Below are positions 30,739 through 39,644 of a DNA stretch of 43,742 bases, one piece after another. Every line of letters starts with the position of its first letter. The stretch's first letter is position 1. Origin of the DNA: Phycisphaerales bacterium (GTDB lineage Bacteria; Planctomycetota; Phycisphaerae; UBA1845); contig QZJT01000105.1 of assembly GCA_003597935.1 (NCBI GenBank), positions 1 through 43,742 on the forward strand. The letters run 5' to 3'. The notes under the pieces were generated by a model, which worked only from the letters and a program-made list of their open reading frames with translations, ran no database searches and had not been told where the DNA came from. Position numbers and translations under genes: made by a program.

Positions 30739-31527
30739 GTGCCCGCACCGCGCCGTCAAGTCGTCGTTACGGGACGATCCCGTAGAGCGTTCACGCTGAT
30801 TGAACTGCTCGTGGTGATCGCCATCGTGACGCTGCTGATCTCGATCCTGTCGACGGCCGTGGCCCGGGCGCGGGGCGCGGCCAGGGGCTTTGTCTGCAAG
30901 AACAACCTCAAGACGATCGCGCTGGAGTTCAACCTCTTCGCGCAGGACCTCAATCCGGGCGATCCGTTCGGCGACAGCGGCGGCTTCGGCCGGCGGTTCC
31001 AGATCGAGACGTTCCAGGAGAGCATCTACGGCGTAAACCAGTTCTGGGAGAAGCGGGACGGACCGTTCAAGGTTTACGACCCGAAGGCCCAGCCTTTGAT
31101 GTGTCCATCCGGTTCGCCGGAGCTTGAGGCGCGGCCGTACCTGCCCTGCTCACGCGGGGCGGTCGGCCCGGCCCGCAATGTCAGCATGGCGTTTAACATG
31201 CGGCTCGAGACTGCCAGCGTCGAGCGCGAAGGACGCTGGGTGGCGATGCCGGTCTGGCTGACGGAGAGCGTCCTCGATCAGCCGGCGGTGCCGCTGGTCT
31301 TCGACGTCGACGGCGCCGCAGCCGACTCGCGCCGCCAGCGCCCCTTCTACGCCGCGCCCGAGGCCGGCGACGTCGAGGGCGTCTATGCCGGCGACGCCTT
31401 GTGGTATCCGTCCCGGCGCCACCACGGTCAACTCAATGCCGCGTTCATCGGCGGCTACGTTCTCTCCTCATCCCGTCCCGCCCACGAGCCCGGCTGGAAT
31501 TGGCGCTACCAGCCGCCGGTGCGATAG
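30739..31527 (+). CDS. Type II/IV pseudopilin-like protein
   Basis: A 262-residue protein with a class III (prepilin) signal, [23 protein letters not shown]: cleavage after Ala17, Phe18 at +1 and Glu22 at +5. The mature domain is a soluble globular part ending in [20 protein letters not shown]. Planctomycetes carry large numbers of such proteins (DUF1559-like or type II secretion pseudopilins). The GTG at 30739 is chosen, with GGAGGAA 12-13 nt upstream, a long spacing. An ATG at 30679 is an alternative that would add 20 residues. It is followed by the histidine kinase after 113 bp. Confidence 0.82.
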   Translation: MPAPRRQVVVTGRSRRAFTLIELLVVIAIVTLLISILSTAVARARGAARGFVCKNNLKTIALEFNLFAQDLNPGDPFGDSGGFGRRFQIETFQESIYGVNQFWEKRDGPFKVYDPKAQPLMCPSGSPELEARPYLPCSRGAVGPARNVSMAFNMRLETASVEREGRWVAMPVWLTESVLDQPAVPLVFDVDGAAADSRRQRPFYAAPEAGDVEGVYAGDALWYPSRRHHGQLNAAFIGGYVLSSSRPAHEPGWNWRYQPPVR

Positions 31528-31640
31528 TGCGGGTCGGCGCAGGGAGCCAGCGGATCGGACGTGTCCTGCGTCGCGTCCTGCGCTCTCTCATGCCCTGATG
31601 TCCCTGCTTGCCGGCCGACTGCAAGAGGCTGCGGATCGCG

Positions 31641-33095
31641 ATGCTCCTGCGACACAAGTTCACCCTGCTGGCGGCGATCTATGCCGCGTCGATCGTGGCG
31701 ACTCTGGCCACGTCGCTGTGGTGCATCGGCGTCTATTTCCAGTCGGCGCTGGCCACATACGAGGCGCAGCTCGAGTTGCAGAACCGCGTCGATTGGCTGC
31801 GGATGCTGGTTCGCGCGCGGCGGGGGCGTCCGGTCACGCCCGGTTCGACGGCGGTCGGCGAAGAGATGCTGCGCGACATCGAGTTCACCCGGTCGGGGCT
31901 GGATGCTGAGCTGAGCGGTTCCGACGCCGAACAGTGGTGGGTCAGGGCGCAGGAAGCGCTGCAGGCGGAGATGCGCCTTACCAACGCGGCGGACCGTGCG
32001 GACTGGCCGTCGATCCTGGCACGGCGCCTCTTCAGCCTCGCCGCGGCGCTGGAGTCGCCCGCGCCGGCGCCACCCGACGTGGATGGGGTGTACAAACGCA
32101 CCGACGGTGCGCTGGCGGCCCTGGCCCGGCGGCTCAGCGACCTGCGCCAGCTCCACGTCGAGCGCCTGACCTCGACGAAGGACCAGGTCGAGCTGGCGCT
32201 GGCGGTCAACGGCATCTTCGGCGTGGTGCTGTGTGCGGTGGGGCTGGTCTTCGTACACCGCTGGGTGGGGCGGCCGGTGGGCGAACTGCGGGAGGCCACC
32301 CGCCGGATCGGTGAAGGCGATTTCGCCCAGCGCATCCGGGCGGATTCCGCCGATGAACTGGGTATGCTGGCCCGCGAGGTCAATCAGATGTGCGCCACCA
32401 TCGTGTCGATGCAGACGCGCATCGTGGAGCAAGAGCGGCTGGCGGCCGCCGGCGAGGTGGTCACGCGGCTGGCGCACAACATCCGCAACCCGCTGGGCGG
32501 CCTGCGCGGGCTGGCGGAAGCGACGCTGCAGCGGCACGGCGACGACGGGCAGACGGCGGAGTGCCAGCGCCGTATCATCGACACCGTCGACCGGTTCGAG
32601 TCATGGCTGCGTGATCTCCAGCAGTCGGTGGCGCCGATGGAGCTGCAGATCCAGCCGTGCGACCTGAGCGGCCTGCTCGACGGCGTCATCGCCGTCTTGC
32701 TGACGGTGGCGGAGCGCCGCGGCGTCCGGTTCGTCACCCAGGTGGACGACGGCGCCCGGTCCGTCCGCATCGACCCGCGGCACTTCGAGCAGGCGCTGGT
32801 GGCGGTGCTCACCAACGCGGTGCAGGCGTCGCCGGAGGGGGGCCGCGTCGTCGTCTCGGCGTCGCCCTGCGATGAGCCGCGCGGCGGCTGGCGGATGCTG
32901 ATCGACGACGAAGGAGGCGGCGTGCCGGTCAAGAACCGTGACCGGATCTTCCATGCTTATTTCACCACGAAACGGGACGGCCACGGCCTGGGGCTGGCCA
33001 TGGCCGCGAAAGTGGTCAAGCTCCACGGCGGCTCGATTTCCGTGACTGACGCTCCGGGCGGCGGGGCGCGTTTCGAGATCGTGATGCCGCGATAA
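31641..33095 (+). CDS. Membrane sensor histidine kinase (NtrB-like)
   Basis: A 484-residue protein with two membrane helices (about 7-30 and 185-208) flanking a periplasmic sensor domain of about 150 residues with no cysteines. A HAMP domain (WVGRPVGELREATRRIGEGDFAQRI) follows, then a HisKA domain with phospho-acceptor His279 in LAHNIRNPLGGL, and an HATPase with N-box (LTNAVQASPEGG), G1 (DDEGGGVP), F (FHAYFTTK) and G2 (HGLGLA) boxes. All catalytic boxes are present. The ATG at 31641 is preceded by AGAGG at long spacing, and an in-frame TTG at 31608 is an alternative. The response-regulator gene starts 17 bp after the stop. The signal sensed is unknown. Confidence 0.92.
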   Translation: MLLRHKFTLLAAIYAASIVATLATSLWCIGVYFQSALATYEAQLELQNRVDWLRMLVRARRGRPVTPGSTAVGEEMLRDIEFTRSGLDAELSGSDAEQWWVRAQEALQAEMRLTNAADRADWPSILARRLFSLAAALESPAPAPPDVDGVYKRTDGALAALARRLSDLRQLHVERLTSTKDQVELALAVNGIFGVVLCAVGLVFVHRWVGRPVGELREATRRIGEGDFAQRIRADSADELGMLAREVNQMCATIVSMQTRIVEQERLAAAGEVVTRLAHNIRNPLGGLRGLAEATLQRHGDDGQTAECQRRIIDTVDRFESWLRDLQQSVAPMELQIQPCDLSGLLDGVIAVLLTVAERRGVRFVTQVDDGARSVRIDPRHFEQALVAVLTNAVQASPEGGRVVVSASPCDEPRGGWRMLIDDEGGGVPVKNRDRIFHAYFTTKRDGHGLGLAMAAKVVKLHGGSISVTDAPGGGARFEIVMPR

Positions 33096-33112
33096 CGGGG
33101 GAGGCTGACGCC

Positions 33113-34546
33113 ATGGCGGACGTCCTCGTCATCGACGACGAAGAGAACATCGCCTTTTCCATCCGGCTCGCTCTTCAACGGGTCGGGCACGAAGTGCGCA
33201 CGGCCGGCAGCGTGGCCGAGGGCCGCGCCGCCGCCGGCGAGAAGCCGCCGGAGGTGGCCATCGTCGACGTCCAGTTGCCGGACGGCGACGGCCTGGAACT
33301 GGTCGAGGCGCTGCGGGCGGACCATGCCGAGCTGTCCATCATCGTGGTGACCGCGTTCGGTTCGGTGGCCCGCGCGGTCGAGGCGATGAAACGCGGCGCT
33401 AACGACTTTCTGCAAAAGCCGCTGGCGATGGAGGAGGTCGCCCTGGCCGTGCAGCGCTGCGTGGAGAATCGCAAGCTCCGGAGCCGGCTGGACGCGTTTG
33501 CCGACAACCAGCGCCGGTCCGCCGACAACGTTGTGTTCGTCGGCCAGTGCCCGCGGATCAGGGCGGTGCTGGAGACGGCCGGGCGCATCGCCGCCCTGGA
33601 CGAACCGCCCGGAGGAGGCTTGCTGTCCGTGCTGATCCTGGGTGAGACCGGGACCGGCAAGGAGGTGCTGGCCCGCTACATCCACGCGGGCAGCTCGCGC
33701 GCCGATCGGCCCTTCGTACACGTGAACTGCACCGCCATCCCGGAAACGCTCTTCGAGTCGGAACTGTTCGGCCACGAGCGCGGCACGTTTACGGATGCGC
33801 GGCAGGCGCGGCGCGGGCTGTTCGAGATCGCCGACGAGGGGACGCTGTTCCTGGACGAGATCGGCGACCTGCCGGCCGCGATGCAGGCCAAGCTGCTGGT
33901 GGCCATCGAGCAGGGGCGCTTCCGCCGCCTGGGGGGGTCGCGCGAACTGCGGGTGGACGTGCGTTTGATCGCCGCCACCAACTCCGACCTGAAGGCTCGG
34001 GTTGCCTCGGGCGAGTTCCGTCGCGATCTGTATTACCGTTTGCAGATCTTCGAGCTTGACCTTCCGCCGCTGCGCGAGCGCGGGGACGACCTGACGCTGC
34101 TGGTCGATCATTTCGTTCAGGAGGCCTGCCGCAAGCTGCGCCGCCCGACGCCGGCGCTGACCGACGACGCCCGCGCTGCGATCCGGCGGTATCCGTGGCC
34201 CGGAAACGTCCGCGAACTGGCTCACACGCTGCAACGGGCGGTGCTGCTGAACAGCCACGGGCGGCTGGACGCCCATGCGCTCGGCCTGCCGCACGCGGCC
34301 GCCCTTTCCGATGCCTCGGCGGCGGATTGGGCGAGTCTGACTTACGGGCTGACGCTGGCGGACCTCGAGCGACAGGCAATTCTGGCGGCCCTGGAGGCAT
34401 GTGGGGGGAACGTCTCCGAAGCGGCCCGTCGCCTCGGGCTTTCCCGCGGCGGCCTGCGCCATCGCCTCCAGCGCCACAACATCGACGCCGATTCCGGCGA
34501 CAGCGACGCCGGCGCGGAGCACGCCGACGACGCGACGGCGCAGTGA
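33113..34546 (+). CDS. Sigma54-dependent response regulator (NtrC family)
   Basis: A 477-residue enhancer-binding activator. The receiver domain (1-120) has Asp8, Asp9 and phospho-acceptor Asp52 in VDVQLPDGDG. The AAA+ domain (about 140-380) has Walker A GETGTGKE (177-184), ESELFGHERGTFTDA with the sigma54-contact loop reading GTFTDA (224-229) instead of GAFTGA, and Walker B LFLDEI. A Fis-type helix-turn-helix (GGNVSEAARRLGLSRGGLRHRL) lies near the C-terminus. GGGGAGG precedes the ATG. It forms a two-component pair with the upstream kinase. No convincing -24/-12 promoter was found nearby, so its targets probably lie elsewhere. Confidence 0.94.
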   Translation: MADVLVIDDEENIAFSIRLALQRVGHEVRTAGSVAEGRAAAGEKPPEVAIVDVQLPDGDGLELVEALRADHAELSIIVVTAFGSVARAVEAMKRGANDFLQKPLAMEEVALAVQRCVENRKLRSRLDAFADNQRRSADNVVFVGQCPRIRAVLETAGRIAALDEPPGGGLLSVLILGETGTGKEVLARYIHAGSSRADRPFVHVNCTAIPETLFESELFGHERGTFTDARQARRGLFEIADEGTLFLDEIGDLPAAMQAKLLVAIEQGRFRRLGGSRELRVDVRLIAATNSDLKARVASGEFRRDLYYRLQIFELDLPPLRERGDDLTLLVDHFVQEACRKLRRPTPALTDDARAAIRRYPWPGNVRELAHTLQRAVLLNSHGRLDAHALGLPHAAALSDASAADWASLTYGLTLADLERQAILAALEACGGNVSEAARRLGLSRGGLRHRLQRHNIDADSGDSDAGAEHADDATAQ

Positions 34547-34554
34547 CGCTCGTC

Positions 34555-34582
34555 GGGCCGATGGCGGCCACGGCATCGGCCC
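34555..34582 (+). terminator. Hairpin after the two-component operon
   Basis: GGGCCGATG (34555-34563) pairs perfectly with CATCGGCCC (34574-34582) around a 10-nt loop, starting 8 bp after the stop of the response-regulator gene. There is no U-run. Confidence 0.45.
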
Positions 34583-34814
34583 CCCGCGGCCGGACCGCCC
34601 CCCCCATGACAAGAGGCCATCGGACTGGAAACAACGCAACTCACTCACAGATAAGGAGTTGTGCCACGATCAGCACCGCCATTCTGATGGCATGGTTCGT
34701 GCTCTTCAGCCCATCGTCCAGCGCGCTGGACTGATCGTGATCTGCCGTCCGCGAGCCGCCGATCGGCGAAGGACGGCTGGGGAAATCGCTCAGTTTCCTG
34801 AGAGGAGTCGAGCC

Positions 34815-35270
34815 ATGTTCAGATGGGGTGTCGCGACCGGGATCGCCTTTGCGCTGTGTACGGCGTTGCCCGCGTCGGCGAAAGACAAGGGCGCCTGCTG
34901 CCTGCCGGATGGCGGCTGCAAGGACTGGTCGCTCAAACAGTGCGACAAGAAGGAGGGCGTGTTCAACGAGGGGGTGGCGTGCGAGGCCGTCGAGTGCCCG
35001 CAGCCCGGCCCGTGTGATCTGGCGACCTTGAAGACGGTCTGCCGGCGGATGCGCGAGATCAACAAGACGGTGGTCGTCCTGAAAGACGGTCCCGCCGCTG
35101 AGGAAGTCACGTTCCGGTTCAATGGGGATCCCAACACCGACATCGTGAAGAAGACGAGCAGCGGGGGGAACGCCAAGGTCAAGATTCGCGGCCTGCCCGA
35201 CGGTCCCAACAGCGTGACCGTCCTGTTCGGCGGCGAGGAGTGCGTCAGCGCCGAGTTCGAGTGCCGTTGA
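34815..35270 (+). CDS. Small Cys-rich secreted protein
   Basis: A 151-residue protein with a signal peptide (MFRWGVATGIAFALCTALPASA) and a Cys-rich segment GACCLPDGGCKDWSLKQC...CEAVECPQPGPC (about 28-75), a pattern that recurs in secreted planctomycete proteins. The C-terminal part is a beta domain with two further cysteines. Disulfide formation would be needed and could involve the VKOR-DsbA protein. AGAGGAG lies 6 nt before the ATG, and a short hairpin (CTCAG-TTTC-CTGAG) lies just upstream of it. A strong hairpin follows the gene. The function is unknown. Confidence 0.75.
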   Translation: MFRWGVATGIAFALCTALPASAKDKGACCLPDGGCKDWSLKQCDKKEGVFNEGVACEAVECPQPGPCDLATLKTVCRRMREINKTVVVLKDGPAAEEVTFRFNGDPNTDIVKKTSSGGNAKVKIRGLPDGPNSVTVLFGGEECVSAEFECR

Positions 35271-35324
35271 CCGGTCCTGTCCGGCAAGCGTCCACCGGAC
35301 CACGGTGAAAGGGAGGGCAGTGAG

Positions 35325-35355
35325 TGTGGCGGCGCTTCTGACCGGCGCCGCCACA
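35325..35355 (+). terminator. Strong hairpin after the Cys-rich protein gene
   Basis: TGTGGCGGCGC (35325-35335) pairs perfectly with GCGCCGCCACA (35345-35355) around a 9-nt loop, 55 bp after the stop. There is no U-run. The rest of the 292-bp gap to 35562 shows only the promoter below. Confidence 0.5.
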
Positions 35356-35549
35356 ACTCTGCGCAACTCCGGGAGACCGCGCCGAAGGCTGGCACGGATC
35401 CGAGTCGTCGGGCACAATCTGTGGCTGGCCGACGGCGCCGCCACGGACGGCGGTGCGAGAATACAGCACACAGCGTTTATGGGACGGCGCGATGCCGGTG
35501 CGGCGTCCTGCCGATGCGATCGGGAGTGCCGCAGGCCGATCGACGATGC

Positions 35550-35555
35550 TATAAT
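35550..35555 (+). promoter_or_regulatory. TATAAT -10 box for the dockerin-bearing protein
   Basis: A consensus TATAAT with no good -35 at 16-18 bp. Transcription would start around 35562, next to the GTG chosen as start codon, suggesting a leaderless or near-leaderless message. Confidence 0.4.
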
Positions 35556-35562
35556 GGGAGCC

Positions 35563-37080
35563 GTGATCCTCACCCACCGATGGGGGCGTGAATTGAAGCG
35601 GGGTGTCATCCACATCTTTGTCGCGGTCGGCTGCCTCGCGGCCGCGGCGTTGGGCCAGGTTCACGTGGTGGACGGAATCGGCGATGCCGCCGTGCGCCGC
35701 ACCGACCTCGGCGCGGATGGACCTGTGGACACGCGGCTTCATCGAATGCCCGACGTCAAGTCCTACACCATCGGCACGTGGGAACCGCAGAAGCCGGAAG
35801 ACGACCTGTTCAAGGGTGACTGGGATTCCCGCGGGCGCTTCGTCCGCCTCGACGTCGTCTTCGACGGCCTGCTGAATCCGCCCGGCCTGGTGGGCGAGAA
35901 CTTCCTGCCCTTCCAGCACGGCCCCCACCCGGTCTTCGGATACATCGAGATCGATATGGACGCCGACGTAGACACCGGCGGCGAGTTCGATCCCAATAAC
36001 GAACTTCAACCCGGCGACGCCCCCCTCCGCTACACCGGAGCCGTCGCCCGCTACGGCGGACATCCGACCGGACCGGCGTTCGTGGACCGCATCGCGCCCG
36101 GCGCGGCCGCGTTCGACGGGGTGCTGGCCACGCCGCCATACGTCGACCGCGGAGGCGAAGAGTTTCACGTCGCCCTGCACGGCTGGCAGATCGACTCGTT
36201 CGACATGCGCAAGTGCCGCGGGCAGTGTGACGGCATATTCGAGGTAGGGGAGATCTGGGTCGCAACCGGCCAGCTTTTCCATCGGGCGCATGCCTACGAG
36301 CCTTTCAGCTTCGCCAAGCCGGATCGCACCTACGAGCCGCGTGACGTGCAGCTCATGTTCGAGCACAGCATCCCGAACGACGAGACGACCGTGAGCCTGG
36401 TCTATCCGCTGACCAACGCCGGCTCGGCGGCGATGCGCGGCGAGCAGGAGCAGCCCAACAACAACGACGCGCGAGATCAGAACAGCGTGCTGGAGGGGCT
36501 GGACGATCTGAGCTTCAGCGCCCGCAACGCCCCCCCGGAGTGGCGCAACGATGACAACTTCCCCATCATCGAAGCGTGGGAGTTCAAGGATCCGTCCGAC
36601 TATCTGGATCCTCGAACGTGGCGCGTGTCGATCGTCGTTGCGACCAGTTACTACGAGGAGGTCGAAGTCGGCGCCTACTTCGTGTGGACGGACCACTATC
36701 CCAACGTAAAGTCCGGCGATTTCAACGGCGACAACGAAGTGAACAATGCCGATAATGACGCATGCTGTGCGTTCATCGCCGCCGTGGACGGGGACGGAAA
36801 AGAGGACTGCGACGGGGAGGTGAATGAGAGAGTCGAGTTGTGCAGATTCGGCCCGAACTTCTCGTTGTACGACATGAACTACGACGGCATGGTCGACGAC
36901 CTCGACTGCTCCTGTTCGAGCTGCCTCGATCTGGCCGACGCCGCGCACTTTCAACGGTGTTTCACCGGCCCGGGCGGCGGACCGCTGCCTCAGCACTGCC
37001 TGGCGATGGATTTCGACGGCGACGACGATGTGGATCTGTCCGACCACGGGCGGTTCGTGCCGCGGTTCTGCGGGCCGTGA
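35563..37080 (+). CDS. Secreted protein with dockerin/EF-hand-like segments
   Basis: A 505-residue exported protein with basic n-region and hydrophobic segment (VIHIFVAVGCLAAAALGQ). The main body is acidic with many Asp/Asn and Pro. Near the C-terminus are three calcium-binding-like segments, SGDFNGDNEVNNADND, YDMNYDGMVDDLD and MDFDGDDDVDLSDHGRFVPRF, typical of type I dockerin repeats that planctomycetes use in secreted or surface proteins. The GTG at 35563 fits the -10 box; a TTG at 35593 that still keeps the signal peptide is an alternative, and the ATG at 35554 lies within the -10. Cysteines are abundant near the end. The binding partner is unknown. Confidence 0.78.
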   Translation: MILTHRWGRELKRGVIHIFVAVGCLAAAALGQVHVVDGIGDAAVRRTDLGADGPVDTRLHRMPDVKSYTIGTWEPQKPEDDLFKGDWDSRGRFVRLDVVFDGLLNPPGLVGENFLPFQHGPHPVFGYIEIDMDADVDTGGEFDPNNELQPGDAPLRYTGAVARYGGHPTGPAFVDRIAPGAAAFDGVLATPPYVDRGGEEFHVALHGWQIDSFDMRKCRGQCDGIFEVGEIWVATGQLFHRAHAYEPFSFAKPDRTYEPRDVQLMFEHSIPNDETTVSLVYPLTNAGSAAMRGEQEQPNNNDARDQNSVLEGLDDLSFSARNAPPEWRNDDNFPIIEAWEFKDPSDYLDPRTWRVSIVVATSYYEEVEVGAYFVWTDHYPNVKSGDFNGDNEVNNADNDACCAFIAAVDGDGKEDCDGEVNERVELCRFGPNFSLYDMNYDGMVDDLDCSCSSCLDLADAAHFQRCFTGPGGGPLPQHCLAMDFDGDDDVDLSDHGRFVPRFCGP

Positions 37081-37129
37081 CGTCCACGGCTGATGTGCGT
37101 GGGGTGTCACTTCCTGCAAAGGCGTCGGG

Positions 37130-37414
37130 TTGATCCGAACGGGAAACTACATCGAAGCGGCGGTCTGGATGCTGATGGCCGTCATCGGCGGCGTGTACGC
37201 CTTCAATGCGGCCGGGACGTCTCGACGGCGGTGGCGACTGGTGGCCACCACGTTGCTCCTCTTTGCCCTGTCAGACGTGGTGGAAGCGCAGACGGGCGCG
37301 TGGTGGCGCCCCTGGTGGCTGCTGGCGTGGAAGGCGCTGTGCCTGGTCGTCTTCGCCTGGGTGATCATCCAGCACTTTCGGGACCGGGTCCGTTCTCGGG
37401 ACTGGTTGCGTTGA
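37130..37414 (+). CDS. Small membrane protein, three helices
   Basis: A 94-residue protein with three hydrophobic helices (about 8-25, 37-53 and 61-80), positively charged loops (SRRRWR and RDRVRSRDWLR) and many tryptophans. The TTG start is used because the frame has no earlier start and AAGG lies upstream. No family is recognised. It is followed by an inverted repeat and then by the DUF4097-like lipoprotein gene. Confidence 0.65.
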   Translation: MIRTGNYIEAAVWMLMAVIGGVYAFNAAGTSRRRWRLVATTLLLFALSDVVEAQTGAWWRPWWLLAWKALCLVVFAWVIIQHFRDRVRSRDWLR

Positions 37415-37430
37415 TTCGACTGCCTGAATG

Positions 37431-37474
37431 GCGGTCCGGCCTTCTGCGTCCGACCTGGCTCTAACCCGGACCGC
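37431..37474 (+). terminator. Inverted repeat after the small membrane protein gene
   Basis: GCGGTCCGG (37431-37439) and CCGGACCGC (37466-37474) pair perfectly around a 26-nt loop, 16 bp after the stop. It could be a terminator-like hairpin or a protein-binding site upstream of the next gene. Confidence 0.35.
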
Positions 37475-37537
37475 TGTACCTGTGTCCAGAGTGCAGTGCG
37501 GCCGGCGTACGCACCCAACACAAGAGAGGAGTCCACC

Positions 37538-38344
37538 ATGAAACTCGCTGCCTTTCTTCGAACCCACACGGCGCGGCTCGGCATGGCCGCCGGCCTGCTT
37601 TCGCTGGGGTGTCTGGCCGCCGGCTGCGGCACGCCCTATCGCAGCGTCGAGGTCGTGACGCTCACCGCAGCCACGCCGACGGAGGTGCTGGCGGTCGCGA
37701 CGTTTTTCGGCGACGTGACCGTCAAAGCCGATCCCACCGCCGAGGGAATCCGTGCCGAGGCCCGAAAGGTCGGCCGTGGCTCGACCCCGCGGGAAGCCGA
37801 GCGGGCGCTGGCCGCGATCCACGTCTTTCTGGAGGAGGACGAGCGCTCGCCCGGCACGCTCCGGGCGGTCGCCGAGCACCCCGAATACCGCCCCGGCCGT
37901 TCGTACAGCGTCGAGTGGACGATCACCGCGCCACCGGAGGTGTTCCTGCACGTGGAGAGCGACTTCGGCGACTTGAAGGCGCTGGGGTTCGCCAACGGCG
38001 TGGAAATGCACACCAGGTTCGGCGACGTGTTGGCGCGGGCGGCCGGCTCCATCCAGGTCAACACCGACTTCGGGGACGTACACGTGACGGTCCTGGAGGG
38101 TGCCGCCGGAGACGTGGTGTGCTCCTCCGACTTCGGCGACATCAGCGTGTCGGTGCCGCCCTCGCGCACGGGTCACTGGCAGGCCAGCACCGGTTTCGGG
38201 GACGTACGCACGTCGCTGGAAGGGATGACGACGTCGTCATTGCGCCATCACCGCAGTTCGGTCGAGGGCGCCATCGGCGACGACTCCGCTCCGCGGCTGC
38301 GCGCCACCACTGACTTCGGCGACATACACCTGACCCGTTCCTGA
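37538..38344 (+). CDS. Lipoprotein with seven FGD beta-helix repeats (DUF4097-like)
   Basis: A 268-residue lipoprotein with a lipobox LAAGC (Cys30). The mature part carries seven repeats around F-G-D-[VIL]-x-V (for example ATFFGDVTVKA, NTDFGDVHVTV, SSDFGDISVSV, TTDFGDIHLTRS), spaced about 18-45 residues, consistent with a right-handed beta-helix adhesin-like domain. The repeats are the likely hallmark of DUF4097. AGGAG lies 7 nt before the ATG. It is convergent with comF, whose stop lies only 5 bp away. Confidence 0.8.
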   Translation: MKLAAFLRTHTARLGMAAGLLSLGCLAAGCGTPYRSVEVVTLTAATPTEVLAVATFFGDVTVKADPTAEGIRAEARKVGRGSTPREAERALAAIHVFLEEDERSPGTLRAVAEHPEYRPGRSYSVEWTITAPPEVFLHVESDFGDLKALGFANGVEMHTRFGDVLARAAGSIQVNTDFGDVHVTVLEGAAGDVVCSSDFGDISVSVPPSRTGHWQASTGFGDVRTSLEGMTTSSLRHHRSSVEGAIGDDSAPRLRATTDFGDIHLTRS

Positions 38345-38349
38345 GCGCT

Positions 38350-39135
38350 TCACACGCCCAGCATCGCCTCCATGGCGGTGGCGGCGCGGGCCAGGATGGC
38401 GGCACACACCCACCGGGCGCCGCCGCGGCGGAGTACCCGCGCGCATTCGGACAGCGTGGCGCCGGTGGTGGAGACGTCATCGACGAGCAGTATCCGCGCC
38501 CCCGGTAGTGCGGCGCCGCGGCTGAGCTTGAACGCGCCGCGGACGTTGTCGATGCGCTGCTCGAGGGTCAGGCCGATCTGGTGCGGACCGCCGCGCACCC
38601 GCCGCAGCGCCGGCGCCAGGGGACGATCCAGTCTTCTAGCCAGCACACGGCTCAGTTCGCTGGGGACGTGCAGGCGCGACCTGAGCCGCCGCCACGCCGT
38701 GGTCGGGACCGGGACGACGGCATCGACGTCCATCAGGGATGGCAAGTCCGCAAGCTGCGATGCCCGCGTCACCGCCTCTGTCAGCCACTGGCCGAGCATC
38801 GCCGCGGCGATCGAGTCCGCGTCGTACTTGTAGCTCAGCACCAGCGGACCGAGGGCGTGACCGTACGCTCCTACCCTTACTGCCCGCGACACGGGCGGCC
38901 GCCGGCCGCGGCACCGTCTGCAGCGACCCTCGGTGACGCCCGCCGGCGGGGCGTCGCTCCCGCACGTCGGACAGGCGGGCGCCTGGCGGTCCTTTTCGAC
39001 CCGCGGAAGGCACTCCGGGCACAGCGGCCGTCCGGCGTCCACATCGAACCGGCGGCAGAGCACGCATCGGTGTGGAAACAGCGCCGATGAGGCGGTCGCG
39101 GCCGCGCGTAATAGGAGGTCAGATTGGACGGCCAT
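38350..39135 (-). CDS. comF: ComF-family phosphoribosyltransferase-like protein
   Basis: A 261-residue protein with N-terminal zinc-ribbon cysteines (CVLC, CPEC, CPTCG and CRRC, about 24-76), then a phosphoribosyltransferase domain with ILLVDDVSTTGATL as the PRPP-binding motif. ComF takes part in DNA uptake in transformable bacteria. Its presence alone does not prove competence, since ComF-like proteins are widespread. The start codon is ATG at 39135. It is convergent with the DUF4097-like lipoprotein. Confidence 0.9.
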   Translation of the reverse strand: MAVQSDLLLRAAATASSALFPHRCVLCRRFDVDAGRPLCPECLPRVEKDRQAPACPTCGSDAPPAGVTEGRCRRCRGRRPPVSRAVRVGAYGHALGPLVLSYKYDADSIAAAMLGQWLTEAVTRASQLADLPSLMDVDAVVPVPTTAWRRLRSRLHVPSELSRVLARRLDRPLAPALRRVRGGPHQIGLTLEQRIDNVRGAFKLSRGAALPGARILLVDDVSTTGATLSECARVLRRGGARWVCAAILARAATAMEAMLGV

Positions 39136-39644
39136 GCTCCTCTCGCAAAGGTGGTCGTGGCGACTGCGGCATCACATTCCCTTCATCGGGCATGGACCGC
39201 AGCAGCTCAGACGTTACCGGCGGCGTGGCCGCCATGCGAAACCCGCACCGTCGGTCGGAGGTCGCCCGCCAGAACCGCATTCACCGGCGCGAAATCGCAG
39301 GATCGGGCGAACCTGACGACGAGGACGCCACCCTTTTCGGTCGGTGGCCCGGCACGCGGAAGGCGCCATCCGACAGAATCTGACACCGAACGGCCAGCGT
39401 GTGGCTTCCGTTCGGGTTGCGGACGTACTATAATGGGGATCGCTGTGTTTACGAACCGCCCCAAGGCTGAGTATGCGCTGAACACCATTCTGCCGTCGGA
39501 GTCGTCGGCGTCCGCAGCGGCGTGAACCGCCGTGGCTGCGGGGGCGGGTTTTCCGGCAGCGTTCCTCCGACGGAATCCGCACTGATGTCACCACAATCGC
39601 AGGGGCGCGTTGCGGCGCCGGCTCCGCGGAGTCTTAGAGAGCAC
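39136..39644. other. Intergenic region and long leader of the efflux operon
   Basis: 509 bp without a credible gene. The first 270 bp show nothing recognisable. A promoter at 39406-39434 implies a leader of about 200 nt that could fold: CCGTCGGAG (39493-39501) pairs with CTCCGACGG (39565-39573), enclosing further GC-rich hairpins such as CGGCG-TGAAC-CGCCG. Short frames in the region have no supporting signals. Confidence 0.5.
39406..39434 (+). promoter_or_regulatory. Promoter of the RND efflux operon
   Basis: TTCCGT (39406-39411), a 17-bp spacer and a consensus TATAAT (39429-39434), about 210 bp upstream of the adaptor ATG. Confidence 0.5.

Noticed and set aside
35245..37119. 624-codon minus-strand frame opposite the dockerin-bearing protein
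   Set aside because: The plus strand has a signal peptide, dockerin-like segments and a promoter; the antisense translation is unstructured.
39433..39525. 30-codon frame in the efflux leader
   Set aside because: Its ATG overlaps the -10 box, so it would not be in the transcript; no Shine-Dalgarno.
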